DNA of 64,000 nt from Pseudohalocynthiibacter aestuariivivens (GCF_011040495.1 NZ_CP049037.1:1612001-1676000); one strand, 5' to 3'; positions 18,779-27,894 are shown, counted from the first letter of the stretch. The notes: generated from the sequence alone by a model not told the origin. Program-made: numbers and translations.

Positions 18779-18917
18779 GTGGCGCACTTTCAAGCTGGGA
18801 CAGATAGGGCCCAGCCTAGCCGCCCCACCAGCGCCCGCAAGCGAAAGCCGTTTTCGAACCAAAATGATGCCGCCAATTTGCTCTCCGCGTTCCCTGACCG
18901 CCCGGTAGATTGTCCCG

Positions 18918-19289
18918 TCAGATGGACATATCCTGCAAATCCCAAATCTCGCTCAGACTGCGTTCACCGATCCGTAGCAGCCGCGCCAGCGTCGCCGCCA
19001 ACGCGACACTGTCAGCGCCGTCGATGGTGTGGGTCACGTCGCGGGCGACCCGACTGAGCATCGCCATTCCAATCTGATCGGCAATCGCGCAGAGGCTGCG
19101 TGCGGATTTTCGCATCTCCGCCACCGCGCCTTCGCGATAGCATCGTTCAGTATGCGACAGGCGCACCGCCAGTTCCTCGAGCGCACGGCAAACGACTTCT
19201 TCCGCACCCGCTTCGCCTAACTGAGCGTATAATTCTTCCAGTCTGTCCGGATCAAGATGGGCAGCCTCGTTCTGTTTCAGCAATGTCAC
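18918..19289 (-). CDS. Hypothetical all-helical protein, possibly HPt-like
   Basis: A 123-residue protein with no signal peptide or membrane segment. It is predicted to be almost entirely helical: LEELYAQLGEAGAEEVVCRA, LEELAVRLSHTERCYREG, MRKSARSLCAIADQIGM, LSRVARDVTHTIDG. The spacing resembles a four-helix histidine-phosphotransfer bundle, but the canonical HxxKG motif is absent, so phosphotransfer is not supported. The start is uncertain: the GTG at 19289 (with GGA five bases before) or one up to 19340. It lies about 140 bases upstream of the aminopeptidase gene on the same strand. Confidence 0.6.
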   Translation of the reverse strand: MTLLKQNEAAHLDPDRLEELYAQLGEAGAEEVVCRALEELAVRLSHTERCYREGAVAEMRKSARSLCAIADQIGMAMLSRVARDVTHTIDGADSVALAATLARLLRIGERSLSEIWDLQDMSI

Positions 19290-19469
19290 GTGTTCCAATT
19301 TCTCACCCCGAGTCTTTACAGATGCCCGGACGGACCCCACTCCACCGGACAGCTACACCGTGACGGATGAACCTTCTCAAAAGGTTTCAGGGCGGCGAAT
19401 TTCTCTCTCGAATTCTCTGTGAATTCCAGCTATTCAACAATTCCAATACGCCTAAAAGAAGGGTCTGAC

Positions 19470-20120
19470 ATGCACCGCGCCCGCCCACTGCCACCATATC
19501 TGGTCCAGCGTTATCACGGCTGGAAAGCAACCACATATGCCGAAAACAAGCCTTGGTATCGACTGCTCGCCGACGAAGGGCAACGCCCCCGCGCGATGAT
19601 CATCTCGTGCTGCGACAGCCGAGTGCATGTGACGTCGATTTTTGGTGCGGATCAGGGTGAATTTTTCATTCATCGCAACATCGCGAACCTTGTGCCCCCG
19701 TATGAAAACGATGGTGGACAGCACGGCACCTCGGCGGCAATCGAATATGCGGTGAAAAACCTGCACGTCGCGCATCTGATCGTCATGGGGCACTCCAACT
19801 GCGGCGGCGTCAGCGGTTGCCACGAGATGTGCCTCGGTCGCGCGCCTGAGTTAGAGGATAAATCCAGCTTTGTCGGTCGCTGGATGGACATCCTGCGCCC
19901 CGGTTATGACCGTGTCGCCCATATCGAGGATGACGCCGAGCGTACCCGCGCGCTTGAAAAAGAATCGGTGCTGATTTCTCTCGAAAACCTTGCCGACTTT
20001 CCGTTCGTCAGCGAGGCACTCGAAGAGGGGCGGATAACGCTCCACGGGCTATGGCACGATATTGGTGGCGGCGGCATCGAACAATATGTGCCCGAAGCGC
20101 ACAAATTCGTCGCGATCTAA
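19470..20120 (+). CDS. Beta-class carbonic anhydrase
   Basis: A 216-residue zinc enzyme interconverting CO2 and bicarbonate. Zinc ligands are C47 in ISCCDSRV, H108 and C111 in VMGHSNCGG; the Asp-Arg dyad is D49-R51. FFIHRNIANLVPP and a C-terminal LHGLWHDIGGGGIEQY agree with the family. The ATG at 19470 gives the normal N-terminus; an in-frame ATG at 19419 lies in poorly conserved sequence. The gene is monocistronic and ends facing the muiA-like gene across a strong hairpin. Confidence 0.94.
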   Translation: MHRARPLPPYLVQRYHGWKATTYAENKPWYRLLADEGQRPRAMIISCCDSRVHVTSIFGADQGEFFIHRNIANLVPPYENDGGQHGTSAAIEYAVKNLHVAHLIVMGHSNCGGVSGCHEMCLGRAPELEDKSSFVGRWMDILRPGYDRVAHIEDDAERTRALEKESVLISLENLADFPFVSEALEEGRITLHGLWHDIGGGGIEQYVPEAHKFVAI

Positions 20121-20141
20121 ACGTTCAGTCTGGCGCAGTTT

Positions 20142-20171
20142 GCGGGCAATCTGGCATCACCGATTGCCCGC
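20142..20171. terminator. Perfect 10-bp hairpin between convergent genes
   Basis: GCGGGCAATC at 20142-20151 pairs perfectly with GATTGCCCGC at 20162-20171 around a 10-base loop. It lies 22 bases after the carbonic anhydrase stop and 50 bases from the stop of the convergent gene. No U tract follows on either strand, so it is an atypical or Rho-assisted terminator, or an mRNA 3' stabiliser. Confidence 0.5.
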
Positions 20172-20220
20172 TGGGTACGCCGGATTCCGGACATGACCGC
20201 CAGAGCGCATCGGCCGGTAA

Positions 20221-21858
20221 TCAGCGCAACTCCATCCCATCCGGCCATTCCAGATCAGAGTTGAGCCGGATTTCATGCGTCTTTCCCGCCGCAAGATCAA
20301 AGGTCCATGCCAGGACACCGCGCTTGCCATCTACGTCGGTCTCTGCCGGTTGCGGCTGGGCAGACCATTCGATCTCCAGATCTTCTTGCTCTGAATAAGG
20401 TACACGGTCGAGCAAACGCACAGGCCAGGTTTCCTGCGTCAGATTTTCCACCTCGATTTTGACCTTCTCACTCAGATCATTGGACCGGCTGATCACACCC
20501 CGATCCCCCTGCTGGCGGTCCAGAATGGTGCGCGTCAGGCGGAGACCATCGATGGGACCGAAGGACAGTGTTTCTTCGGCGCCGGCGGCGATCATACCAA
20601 TCCCGCGTTGCCCCTGATATGTCCCGTCCAGATAGAAATTCGCCTCGCTCGAGCGCAAGATCAATTCGCCCATGTCATTGGTAAATTTCGCCATCAAAAA
20701 TGCGGTTGTATCCGCGATCGGTACAGCCTGAGCAAACAACTCTACCTCGGTATCCAGCGTATCGAGAGCAAGGCGAACGTTGTCGGCGCCCGTCGCAATA
20801 TCAACCGGCGTCGGATAGGTGTAGGTTACGGCCAAACCGTCGAAATCTGCCGCCGCTGTCAGACGTTTCGGGCTGGGTTTGATCGCCGCGCCAACGACCG
20901 ACTCCTCTGACATCACTATCGGTGCGGGGGCCGCATCAGATAGGGTATACCGTTCCTCATCCTCTTCCTTGACGATCCAGCGTTGCTCGGGCCAGATATC
21001 GCCCGGCTGGGTCTGCTCCGAGGGGCGCACAGTCGACAGACGAAGCGCGACATCCTGCCAGTTTTCGCCCGTCCCCTGTGCCACGAACGCGCCGCGCTCC
21101 AACGTCACGGCACCCTTTGCACGGTCAAGATGCAGATCGTAGACCGGGCGCCATGCTGCATCCTGCACGGTGTAGGTCACGGTCATGGTGCCCTCCATCG
21201 GGGCGTCGCCCGCGATGGCAACCGACAGCATAGCACGGGCTTCAGCCTCGGGTACCAGCGCGGCCAATGCCTTCTCGGCGTTTTGCAATTCTTCCTTCAG
21301 ATCGCTCAGTGATCGCGACGCTGCATCTGCGCGCATCAGCGCGTCATGTGCCTCGCGTTTGGCCGACAGGGTTTCCTTGCCAACCAGATCAACCAGATCG
21401 CGCAATGCGACCACGTCCAGTGTCGCCACCTCCTTGCCTTCTCCGATTTGCTTTAAAAACGCCACCCGCGCTTCTGCCGCTTCCGCTTCGAGCCGGATCT
21501 CGCGTACCGCCCCCTGCTGCGCACGCAGCGCATCCTGAAGTCGCTCCACCTCGGCTTCGGCCGCCTCGATAGCCGCGTCGGTTTCGGGATCGCGAGGCGG
21601 CACGAACCGATTGCGCGCGGTCACGCCACCCATCTCTGCGCCTTCCACCCGAACGCGGACGCTGGACAGCGGTGTGCGCAACGGCAAATCCGTCAGGATC
21701 AGCGTATGCTGTCCGGCAGGCGCGGCAAAGGGCACGTCGCGGGTGATTGTGGCCCCCTGCGGATAAATCGTAACAGCACTCACCTCACTGGAGAGTGGTA
21801 TATCCTCGGCCCATAAGGCCACGGGTAAAAGAGCGAAAACTAGGGTCAGGGTGCGCAT
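20221..21858 (-). CDS. Mucoidy inhibitor MuiA family protein (DUF4139)
   Basis: A 545-residue exported protein. A signal peptide (MRTLTLVFALLPVALWAE) is followed by the DUF4140 N-terminal domain (VSAVTIYPQGATITRD). Next is a coiled coil at about residues 90-205 (EAEVERLQDALRAQQGAVRE and on), and then the C-terminal DUF4139 beta domain with VTYTVQDAAWRPVYDLHL and WQDVALRLSTVRPS. The family name comes from an E. coli gene whose overexpression suppresses mucoidy; the biochemical role is unknown. GGAGGAAC precedes the ATG. It stands alone. Confidence 0.88.
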   Translation of the reverse strand: MRTLTLVFALLPVALWAEDIPLSSEVSAVTIYPQGATITRDVPFAAPAGQHTLILTDLPLRTPLSSVRVRVEGAEMGGVTARNRFVPPRDPETDAAIEAAEAEVERLQDALRAQQGAVREIRLEAEAAEARVAFLKQIGEGKEVATLDVVALRDLVDLVGKETLSAKREAHDALMRADAASRSLSDLKEELQNAEKALAALVPEAEARAMLSVAIAGDAPMEGTMTVTYTVQDAAWRPVYDLHLDRAKGAVTLERGAFVAQGTGENWQDVALRLSTVRPSEQTQPGDIWPEQRWIVKEEDEERYTLSDAAPAPIVMSEESVVGAAIKPSPKRLTAAADFDGLAVTYTYPTPVDIATGADNVRLALDTLDTEVELFAQAVPIADTTAFLMAKFTNDMGELILRSSEANFYLDGTYQGQRGIGMIAAGAEETLSFGPIDGLRLTRTILDRQQGDRGVISRSNDLSEKVKIEVENLTQETWPVRLLDRVPYSEQEDLEIEWSAQPQPAETDVDGKRGVLAWTFDLAAGKTHEIRLNSDLEWPDGMELR

Positions 21859-22085
21859 GGGGTTCCTCCAACAAGATCGTCTTTATCTTTGGCGGCTTGA
21901 ACGCATTTGCAAGCGCCGAGCATCTGATACGCGGATTCACGCTATATCTCGCAATGCTTTTTGATGCAGCCTCGGCAGGCTTGCGCGACTGAAAACAAGA
22001 TTAGTCGCGGTCCAAGTGAAATCGGGCGCCGCCTGTTCTGGCCGCGCCCGCTAGCATCCGTCTGTCGCGTGTGGCTTAGCTGAAC

Positions 22086-23108
22086 TCAGCCCTTTTTCAG
22101 CACACGATTACCGAGCGTCTCAGCGATCTGCACTGCATTCAGCGCCGCGCCCTTGCGCAGGTTATCACTGACACACCACAGGTTCAGGCCGTTCTCGATC
22201 GTGCTATCCTGACGAATACGGCTGATGAAAGTGGCAAAATCGCCAACACATTCCTTTGGCGTGACGTAGCCGCCCGGTTCGCGCTTGTCGATCACCATGA
22301 TACCGGGCGCTTCGCGCAAGATGTCGCGCGCTTCGTCTTCGTCGAGGAATTCCTCGAACTCGATATTGATCGATTCAGCATGGCCGACAAACACCGGAAC
22401 CCTCACACAGGTCGCCGTTACCTTGATCGACGGATCGACGATCTTCTTGGTCTCGACGACCATCTTCCACTCTTCCTTGGTCGAACCATCTTCCATGAAC
22501 ACATCGATATGCGGAATGACGTTGAACGCGATTTCCTTCTGGAACTTCTTCGCTGGCACGTCCTTGGTCGGGTTATAGACGGCTTTGGTTTGCTCCCAGA
22601 GCTCGTCCATGCCCTCTTTGCCCGCGCCAGATACCGATTGATAGGTGCTCACAACCACGCGCTTGATCCGGGCACGGTCATGCAGCGGCTTCAGCGCCAC
22701 GACCATCTGCGCGGTCGAACAGTTCGGATTGGCGATGATGTTGCGCTTGGCATAGCCTTCGACCGCCTCGGGGTTCACCTCGGGCACGACCAGCGGAATG
22801 TCCGGGTCATAGCGATAGAGCGACGAGTTGTCGATCACGACGCAACCGGCCGCGGCGGCCTTGGGGGCGTATGTCTTGGTCGCGTCGGAACCGATGGCAA
22901 AAAGTGCGATATCCCAACCTGTGAAATCGAACGTATCAAGGTCCTTCGTCTTGAGCGTCTTGTCGCCAAAGCTGACTTCCGTGCCCAGCGACCGGCGCGA
23001 TGCCAGTGCCGTGATCTCATCGACCGGGAACTGGCGCTCGGCCAGGATGTTCAGCATTTCGCGGCCCACGTTACCTGTGGCACCAACGACGACGACTTTA
23101 TAGCCCAT
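22086..23108 (-). CDS. asd: Aspartate-semialdehyde dehydrogenase
   Basis: A 340-residue enzyme reducing aspartyl phosphate to aspartate semialdehyde with NADPH, the branch point to lysine/DAP, threonine and methionine. The nucleotide loop is VVGATGNVGREML (residues 8-20) and the catalytic C130 lies in NPNCSTAQMV. Later motifs include TYQSVSGAGKEGMDELWEQT and the substrate-binding TCVRVPVFVGHAES. GGAGAG lies before the ATG at 23108; an upstream in-frame start adds 16 residues without family similarity. It supplies the substrate of DapA, encoded at 8.5-9.4 kb. Confidence 0.97.
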   Translation of the reverse strand: MGYKVVVVGATGNVGREMLNILAERQFPVDEITALASRRSLGTEVSFGDKTLKTKDLDTFDFTGWDIALFAIGSDATKTYAPKAAAAGCVVIDNSSLYRYDPDIPLVVPEVNPEAVEGYAKRNIIANPNCSTAQMVVALKPLHDRARIKRVVVSTYQSVSGAGKEGMDELWEQTKAVYNPTKDVPAKKFQKEIAFNVIPHIDVFMEDGSTKEEWKMVVETKKIVDPSIKVTATCVRVPVFVGHAESINIEFEEFLDEDEARDILREAPGIMVIDKREPGGYVTPKECVGDFATFISRIRQDSTIENGLNLWCVSDNLRKGAALNAVQIAETLGNRVLKKG

Positions 23109-23176
23109 GATATCTCTCCAAATGGGACTGAAAGGGAACTGGCCTCTTAGACCCAAAGCCCGCCTATGGAAAGGCC

Positions 23177-24358
23177 TTACAACTCGGGTTTATGGTCGCG
23201 GCTGAACAGATAGATCACCAATCCGACAAGGATCGCACAACCGAAAAATGCAAAAAGCGCGCTATAGGCGGCCTGCGCTCCTGCCTGCGTTGCGACGGCC
23301 GCGTGCAAGGGCCCCGATCCAAACTGCATCACCCCGACACCGCCGATCCCGAAAAGGTTCATCAGCGTCACGCCGCGCCCGGCCAGATGCGGCGGGAAAA
23401 AGCTGCGCCCATGCGCCACCATCAGCGGAAAACTGGCTCCGAACAGCCCGATGGTGGCACAGAGTACGATGGATAGTCCGACCCCCTGCCCAACCAGCAG
23501 CGCCAACGCTATTGTCGCTGCACCGCAGATCAGATTGCCACCAAAGCACACCCATTTCTGCGTGCCCAGCATTCGGTCCAGAGGGCCGTACAGAAATGTG
23601 CCGGCGATCATCGCAACCCCCATCACCAGACTGGCTTGACCGACCTGCCCGGTATCCAGCGCGAAAACATCGCTCATGTAGGGACCGATCCACAGCCCAC
23701 GGATCGCCGCCGCAGGCGCATAAGCCACAAACATCAGAGGAAAAATCGGCCAGAGCGCACGCATTTTCAACAAATCCAGGACCGAGCCGCGGGCGCCCCC
23801 GACCACAGCTTCGGGATCTCTAACAGTCAGCGCGATCCCCCCTGCGACGATTGCTGAAACCGCTGCCAGCCCCCAAAGTGATGTACGCCATCCGAAAGTT
23901 TCGGCTGCCAGTGCCATCGGATATGACGCAACCAGATTGCCCAGTGAGCCCACGCCCAGCATCACCGCAGCGAGCGTTGCGAACTGCGTCGCCGGAAACT
24001 GTCGTGCAAAAATGTAGTAGGACGCCATCAACACAGGCGAACAACCGATACCGATCAACGCCATTGCCAGCGTTACATGCGCCGGCCCCGTGGCCAACGC
24101 AAAGAGCGCGGCACCGCCGCCCCCGCCAATGAAGAGCAAACTTGCCGCTGTCCTGCGTGGCCCGATCCGGTCCAACGCCCAGCCGATGGGCAATTGCATC
24201 GCTGCAAAGGCGAGAAACCAAATCCCCGACGCAAACGCCAGATCTTCGGGCGTGGTGCCGATATCACGCGCCAGAACGCTGCCCAGAACGGCCAGAAAAG
24301 CCCGGAAAAACTGGCTGAGCACATAGGCCAGACATAACAGGATAAGACCGAGACGCAT
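23177..24358 (-). CDS. Major facilitator superfamily transporter
   Basis: A 393-residue inner-membrane protein with twelve likely hydrophobic segments. The loop between helices 2 and 3 carries GWALDRIGPRRTAA, the motif-A-like signature of MFS carriers, and a related PLDRMLGTQKW loop appears in the second half. It looks like the CynX/NarK-like or general MFS-1 group. The substrate is unknown. GGAGC precedes the ATG at 24358. It is separated from the histone-deacetylase-like gene by 65 bases on the same strand, so it may share its transcript. Confidence 0.88.
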   Translation of the reverse strand: MRLGLILLCLAYVLSQFFRAFLAVLGSVLARDIGTTPEDLAFASGIWFLAFAAMQLPIGWALDRIGPRRTAASLLFIGGGGGAALFALATGPAHVTLAMALIGIGCSPVLMASYYIFARQFPATQFATLAAVMLGVGSLGNLVASYPMALAAETFGWRTSLWGLAAVSAIVAGGIALTVRDPEAVVGGARGSVLDLLKMRALWPIFPLMFVAYAPAAAIRGLWIGPYMSDVFALDTGQVGQASLVMGVAMIAGTFLYGPLDRMLGTQKWVCFGGNLICGAATIALALLVGQGVGLSIVLCATIGLFGASFPLMVAHGRSFFPPHLAGRGVTLMNLFGIGGVGVMQFGSGPLHAAVATQAGAQAAYSALFAFFGCAILVGLVIYLFSRDHKPEL

Positions 24359-24423
24359 GAAAATAGCTCCGCAAAATTAGAAGGCGCGCTGGCACCGTTG
24401 AAGCAAAGGATCACCAGAAGGTA

Positions 24424-25350
24424 TCAATCACCACGCGCGATCAGGACATCGACATGCGTTGCGGTGCTAGTGGCAAGCGCCCTCAAATCATAACCACCTT
24501 CGAGGCTGGAAACGATGCGCCCCCCCGCAAGGACATCCGCCAGATCGCAAATCTTCTCTGTTGCCCAAGCAAAATCATCCTCTATCAGGTTGAGGCCCGC
24601 CAACGGGTCGGCCCGATGCGCATCAAACCCCGCCGAAATAAACACCATCTCGGGTGCAAATGCAGCCACAGCAGGCAAAATCTGCCGCTCCATCGCCTGC
24701 CTAAACGCCGCGCTGCCTGCACCGTCAGCCAGTGCCACGTTTAGCACGTTGCCATCGCAGCCGGTTTCACTTGGATGTCCGGTGCCGGGATAAAGCGGCA
24801 TTTGGTGCGTTGAACAAAACAGGATACGTGGGTCGTCCTGACACAAATCCTGTGTGCCGTTCCCGTGGTGCACGTCGAAATCCACAATAGCAACGCGGGC
24901 TAGCCCGTGATGCTCCAGCGCATGTTTCGCAGCAATCGCAACCGTACCAAACAGGCAAAACCCCATTGGTGTGGACCGTTCCGCGTGGTGCCCCGGAGGA
25001 CGACAGGCGACAAATGCGTTGCGAACCTCACCCGCCATGATCATATCCACCGCTTTCACGGCGCCACCCACACCGCGCAATGCCGCATTCAAGGATCCGG
25101 GCGACATCGAGGTATCGGCATCCAGCTGCACGCGCCCCTCTGTCGGAGCCGCCGCGCGGATCGCATCGACATGCGTCTTGGGGTGCGCCAACATCAATAG
25201 AGCATCCTCCGCCAGAGGTGCATCGGTCCGCGTCAGTTCTTTATCCCTCAGGACCGCCAGAATGTGCTCCAGCCGTGCAACCTGTTCGGGGTGGCCGTCC
25301 GGATTGATGTGCTTAAGGCAATCGGGATGGGTCAGAAGTGCAGTCGTCAT
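24424..25350 (-). CDS. Histone deacetylase family protein (acetylpolyamine/acetoin-utilisation type)
   Basis: A 308-residue zinc amidohydrolase of the class II HDAC-like group. The active site is visible as RPPGHHAERSTPMGFCLFG with the charge-relay His pair, then VDFDVHHGNGTQD providing zinc ligands Asp and His, STHQMPLYPGTG, and SAGFDAHRADPLAG with the third ligand Asp. Bacterial relatives hydrolyse acetylated polyamines or similar amides. AAGGA precedes the ATG at 25350. It is divergent from the mechanosensitive channel gene. Confidence 0.92.
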   Translation of the reverse strand: MTTALLTHPDCLKHINPDGHPEQVARLEHILAVLRDKELTRTDAPLAEDALLMLAHPKTHVDAIRAAAPTEGRVQLDADTSMSPGSLNAALRGVGGAVKAVDMIMAGEVRNAFVACRPPGHHAERSTPMGFCLFGTVAIAAKHALEHHGLARVAIVDFDVHHGNGTQDLCQDDPRILFCSTHQMPLYPGTGHPSETGCDGNVLNVALADGAGSAAFRQAMERQILPAVAAFAPEMVFISAGFDAHRADPLAGLNLIEDDFAWATEKICDLADVLAGGRIVSSLEGGYDLRALATSTATHVDVLIARGD

Positions 25351-25451
25351 GGCGCAGTCCTTGTCGTGGGATCGCGGCATGTGACGCGAAACGCGCCGCT
25401 CTGTCCAGTGTAGCCTTGCCCGTAGCCTCAACGCAGGGCATGCTGAAAGGA

Positions 25452-26864
25452 ATGGCAAACGAAACCGACCAAGTCACAGATACTGCGGTCAGCGCAGAAC
25501 AGGCTGCAGCGCCGGCCCAACAGGCTCAAGATATCGCGCTGAGCCTCTGGGAGCAGACGTATAATTTCGCCATTGGCCTTCTGAGACCATGGAACGCCTA
25601 TCAGGTTGTCATCATCATCGGACTGATCCTGTGCGCGCATGTTCTGCGCTCACTTCTGGGGCCACGTATTCATGCATGGATGCGCACCCGCGAAGGATGG
25701 CCGAAATGGCGGATGCGGTTTCTCGTGATGTTCCACAGAAGGCTGCGCTTGATCTTCTTCGTTCTGCTCAGTTGGCCAACATACTGGATCATGCAAGAGG
25801 CGACCTGGCCCAGCCGATCCTATATCATCGGCATCGTCGCCAGCCTCGCATTTGCATGGCTGCTTATCACCATCATTACACGTCTGATCGTCAACGGTTT
25901 CCTGCGCGGACTCGTGCGATACGTAGGATGGATTTGGGCGACACTGATCATTCTCGGCCTGACGGGCGAAGCGCAACAACTGCTCGATTCCCTTGCGATC
26001 GAAGTTGGCGAAACACGGTATTCCGTGTGGCTTCTCGTTCAAGGCGTGTTCGTTCTCAGCACGCTGTTCTTCGTGGCCCGGCTGTTATCCAAGACAACCA
26101 CCAGCCGAATACGTCAGAATAAGGAAATCTCGCCATCCATGCAGGTGTTGGCGGTCAAGTTTCTGCAAGTCACCTTTTTCGGCGCAGCGTTCTTCATCGG
26201 CCTCAGAACCGTCGGCTTCGACCTCACCGGGTTGGCGGTCCTGTCGGGTGCGATCGGGGTCGGCCTCGGCTTTGGCTTGCAAAAGGTTGTCTCGAATCTG
26301 GTTTCTGGCATCATCATCCTGTTGGACAAGTCCATAAAACCCGGCGACGTCATCAGCTTGGGCGAGACCTTCGGCTGGATCGAGACGCTGGGCGCGCGAT
26401 ACGCCTCTGTCGTCACCCGCGATGGCAAGGAATACCTGATCCCGAACGAGGATCTGATCACCGGGCAGGTGGTCAACTGGTCGCATTCCAACGAATTCGT
26501 ACGGCTCGATATCTATTTCGGTACGGCTTATGGCGACGACCCGCATCTGGTGCGCAAAATCGCCATTGAGGCCGCCTCGGGGGTCGAGCGCGTGCTGAAG
26601 ATGAAAGCTCCTGTATGCCATATCGTCGGTTTCGGAGACAGCTCGGTGGATTACATCCTGCGTTTCTGGATCAGGGACCCGACGGCAGGGCTGACCAACA
26701 TTCGCGGAAATGTCTATTTGGCGCTATGGGACGCGTTTCGCGCCCATGACATCTCGATCCCATTCCCGCAGCGGGAAGTGCGCATGCTGGAAGATGTTCC
26801 GTCAGATGGCGCGGCTTCGTCTGGCGATCCCGTTCCACCTGCGGTGGTCGACACCATAGACTGA
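25452..26864 (+). CDS. MscS-type mechanosensitive ion channel
   Basis: A 470-residue membrane protein with about five or six hydrophobic segments before the MscS pore. The pore helix and beta domain are seen in GLAVLSGAIGVGLGFGLQKV, then VSNLVSGIIILLDKSIKPGD and VVTRDGKEYLIPNEDLITGQ. The remaining C-terminal part is the cytoplasmic alpha/beta cage. Such channels open on osmotic downshock. An N-terminal Gln/Ala-rich tail (AEQAAAPAQQAQ) precedes the first helix. The start is not certain: the ATG at 25440 or 25452; AAAGGA touches the latter. Confidence 0.92.
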   Translation: MANETDQVTDTAVSAEQAAAPAQQAQDIALSLWEQTYNFAIGLLRPWNAYQVVIIIGLILCAHVLRSLLGPRIHAWMRTREGWPKWRMRFLVMFHRRLRLIFFVLLSWPTYWIMQEATWPSRSYIIGIVASLAFAWLLITIITRLIVNGFLRGLVRYVGWIWATLIILGLTGEAQQLLDSLAIEVGETRYSVWLLVQGVFVLSTLFFVARLLSKTTTSRIRQNKEISPSMQVLAVKFLQVTFFGAAFFIGLRTVGFDLTGLAVLSGAIGVGLGFGLQKVVSNLVSGIIILLDKSIKPGDVISLGETFGWIETLGARYASVVTRDGKEYLIPNEDLITGQVVNWSHSNEFVRLDIYFGTAYGDDPHLVRKIAIEAASGVERVLKMKAPVCHIVGFGDSSVDYILRFWIRDPTAGLTNIRGNVYLALWDAFRAHDISIPFPQREVRMLEDVPSDGAASSGDPVPPAVVDTID

Positions 26865-26983
26865 TAAAATTGCCTCAGGTTTCGGCACTTTACCGCCCGC
26901 CTGCGTCGCAGATTGTTGAAATGCCGCGCTGCCACTGTTACCTTCAGCTCATACCCGGCACCGGGGTCTTTGACGGTGCGCTG

Positions 26984-26992
26984 AAGAGGAGG
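26984..26992 (+). promoter_or_regulatory. Shine-Dalgarno sequence deciding the rsfS start
   Basis: AAGAGGAGG at 26984-26992 is a near-perfect ribosome binding site. Exactly 8 bases (ACACTGTC) separate it from CTG at 27001. No ATG, GTG or TTG in the rsfS frame exists between the upstream stop (TGA at 26971-26973) and the conserved domain, so this site argues for a CTG start. Confidence 0.75.
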
Positions 26993-27000
26993 ACACTGTC

Positions 27001-27423
27001 CTGTCTTTAACGACTGACGCGGCACAGGCCGCTGACCATGGGGCGCAAAATGCGCACCGCGGACCGAGTGCTTCAAGCGATGAACAGCTTGCGCGCATCC
27101 TATCCTCACTGACCGAAGACAAGGCCGAAGATATCGTGCAGATTGATCTGCGCGGCAAATCGGCTATTGGCGACTACATGGTGATCTGCTCTGGCCGGTC
27201 GTCACGCCAGGTTTCGGCCATCGCCCAAAAACTGATGGACAAGCTCAAGACAGAGCTGAACCGCCCATCACGCATCGAGGGCAAGGAAACAGGCGACTGG
27301 GTGCTGATCGATACCGGAGACGTGGTTGTGCATGTGTTCCGCCCCGAGGTACGAGAGTTCTACCAGCTGGAGAAGATGTGGTTGCCCGCCGGACAACAGG
27401 CGTTCACCTCCCAACCCAGCTGA
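27001..27423 (+). CDS. rsfS: Ribosomal silencing factor RsfS, apparent CTG start
   Basis: RsfS (RsfA/YbeB) binds ribosomal protein uL14 and blocks subunit joining under starvation. The conserved region runs LARILSSLTEDKAEDIVQID, then LRGKSAIGDYMVICSGRSSR and FYQLEKMWLP. A GTG at 27136 would cut off the conserved first helix (ILSSLTEDKAEDIV), so the start must lie upstream. The only candidate with a ribosome binding site is CTG at 27001, giving 140 residues with a short variable N-terminal tail. The stop at 27421-27423 directly abuts the rlmH ATG, as in many alphaproteobacteria. Confidence 0.85.
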   Translation: MSLTTDAAQAADHGAQNAHRGPSASSDEQLARILSSLTEDKAEDIVQIDLRGKSAIGDYMVICSGRSSRQVSAIAQKLMDKLKTELNRPSRIEGKETGDWVLIDTGDVVVHVFRPEVREFYQLEKMWLPAGQQAFTSQPS

Positions 27424-27894
27424 ATGCGCGTTCATATCTGTGCTGTCGGACGGATGCGCCGAGGGCCCGAACGTGCGCTCCTTGATGACTACATTACCCG
27501 CTTCGGGCGAACCGGGCGCGCATTGTCGCTCGGTCCACTCTCAGAACATGAAGTCGAGGACCGCAAAGGTGGCGGCATGCCCGCCGAAGCGGCCCTGTTG
27601 GAACGCGCTCTGCCGCAGGGCGCTATTCGCGTAATGCTGGATGAACGCGGTACGTTGCTCAGCTCTCCGCGTTTCGCCCGACATCTTGCCGAATGGCGCG
27701 ACGACGGAGCCTCTGACCTCGCCTTTGTCATTGGAGGCGCGGATGGAATTGACCCGACTTTGCGCGAAACGGCACAGATGTCCGTATCGTTGGGGCAGAT
27801 GGTCTGGCCCCATATGTTGGCTCGCGTGATGCTGACCGAACAACTTTACCGCGCGGCAACAATCCTCGCGGGCACCCCCTATCACCGTAACTGA
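27424..27894 (+). CDS. rlmH: 23S rRNA (pseudouridine-1915-N3)-methyltransferase RlmH
   Basis: A 156-residue SPOUT methyltransferase that methylates pseudouridine 1915 of 23S rRNA in assembled 70S ribosomes. SPOUT features are MLDERGTLLSSPRFARHL, then LAFVIGGADGIDP (the trefoil-knot SAM site) and WPHMLARVMLTEQLYRA at the C-terminus. The ATG follows the rsfS stop with no gap, implying one transcript and possible translational coupling of two ribosome-acting proteins. Confidence 0.95.
   Translation: MRVHICAVGRMRRGPERALLDDYITRFGRTGRALSLGPLSEHEVEDRKGGGMPAEAALLERALPQGAIRVMLDERGTLLSSPRFARHLAEWRDDGASDLAFVIGGADGIDPTLRETAQMSVSLGQMVWPHMLARVMLTEQLYRAATILAGTPYHRN

Noticed and set aside
17483..19057. A 524-codon plus-strand open frame
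   Set aside because: It is antisense to the M17 aminopeptidase, which carries clear catalytic motifs; the frame arises from GC-rich codon use.
22024..22049. GGGCGC/GCGCCC hairpin after asd as a terminator
   Set aside because: The loop is long and no U run follows on the minus strand.
27136..27423. rsfS starting at GTG 27136
   Set aside because: It would delete a conserved helix and has no suitable ribosome binding site, unlike CTG 27001.
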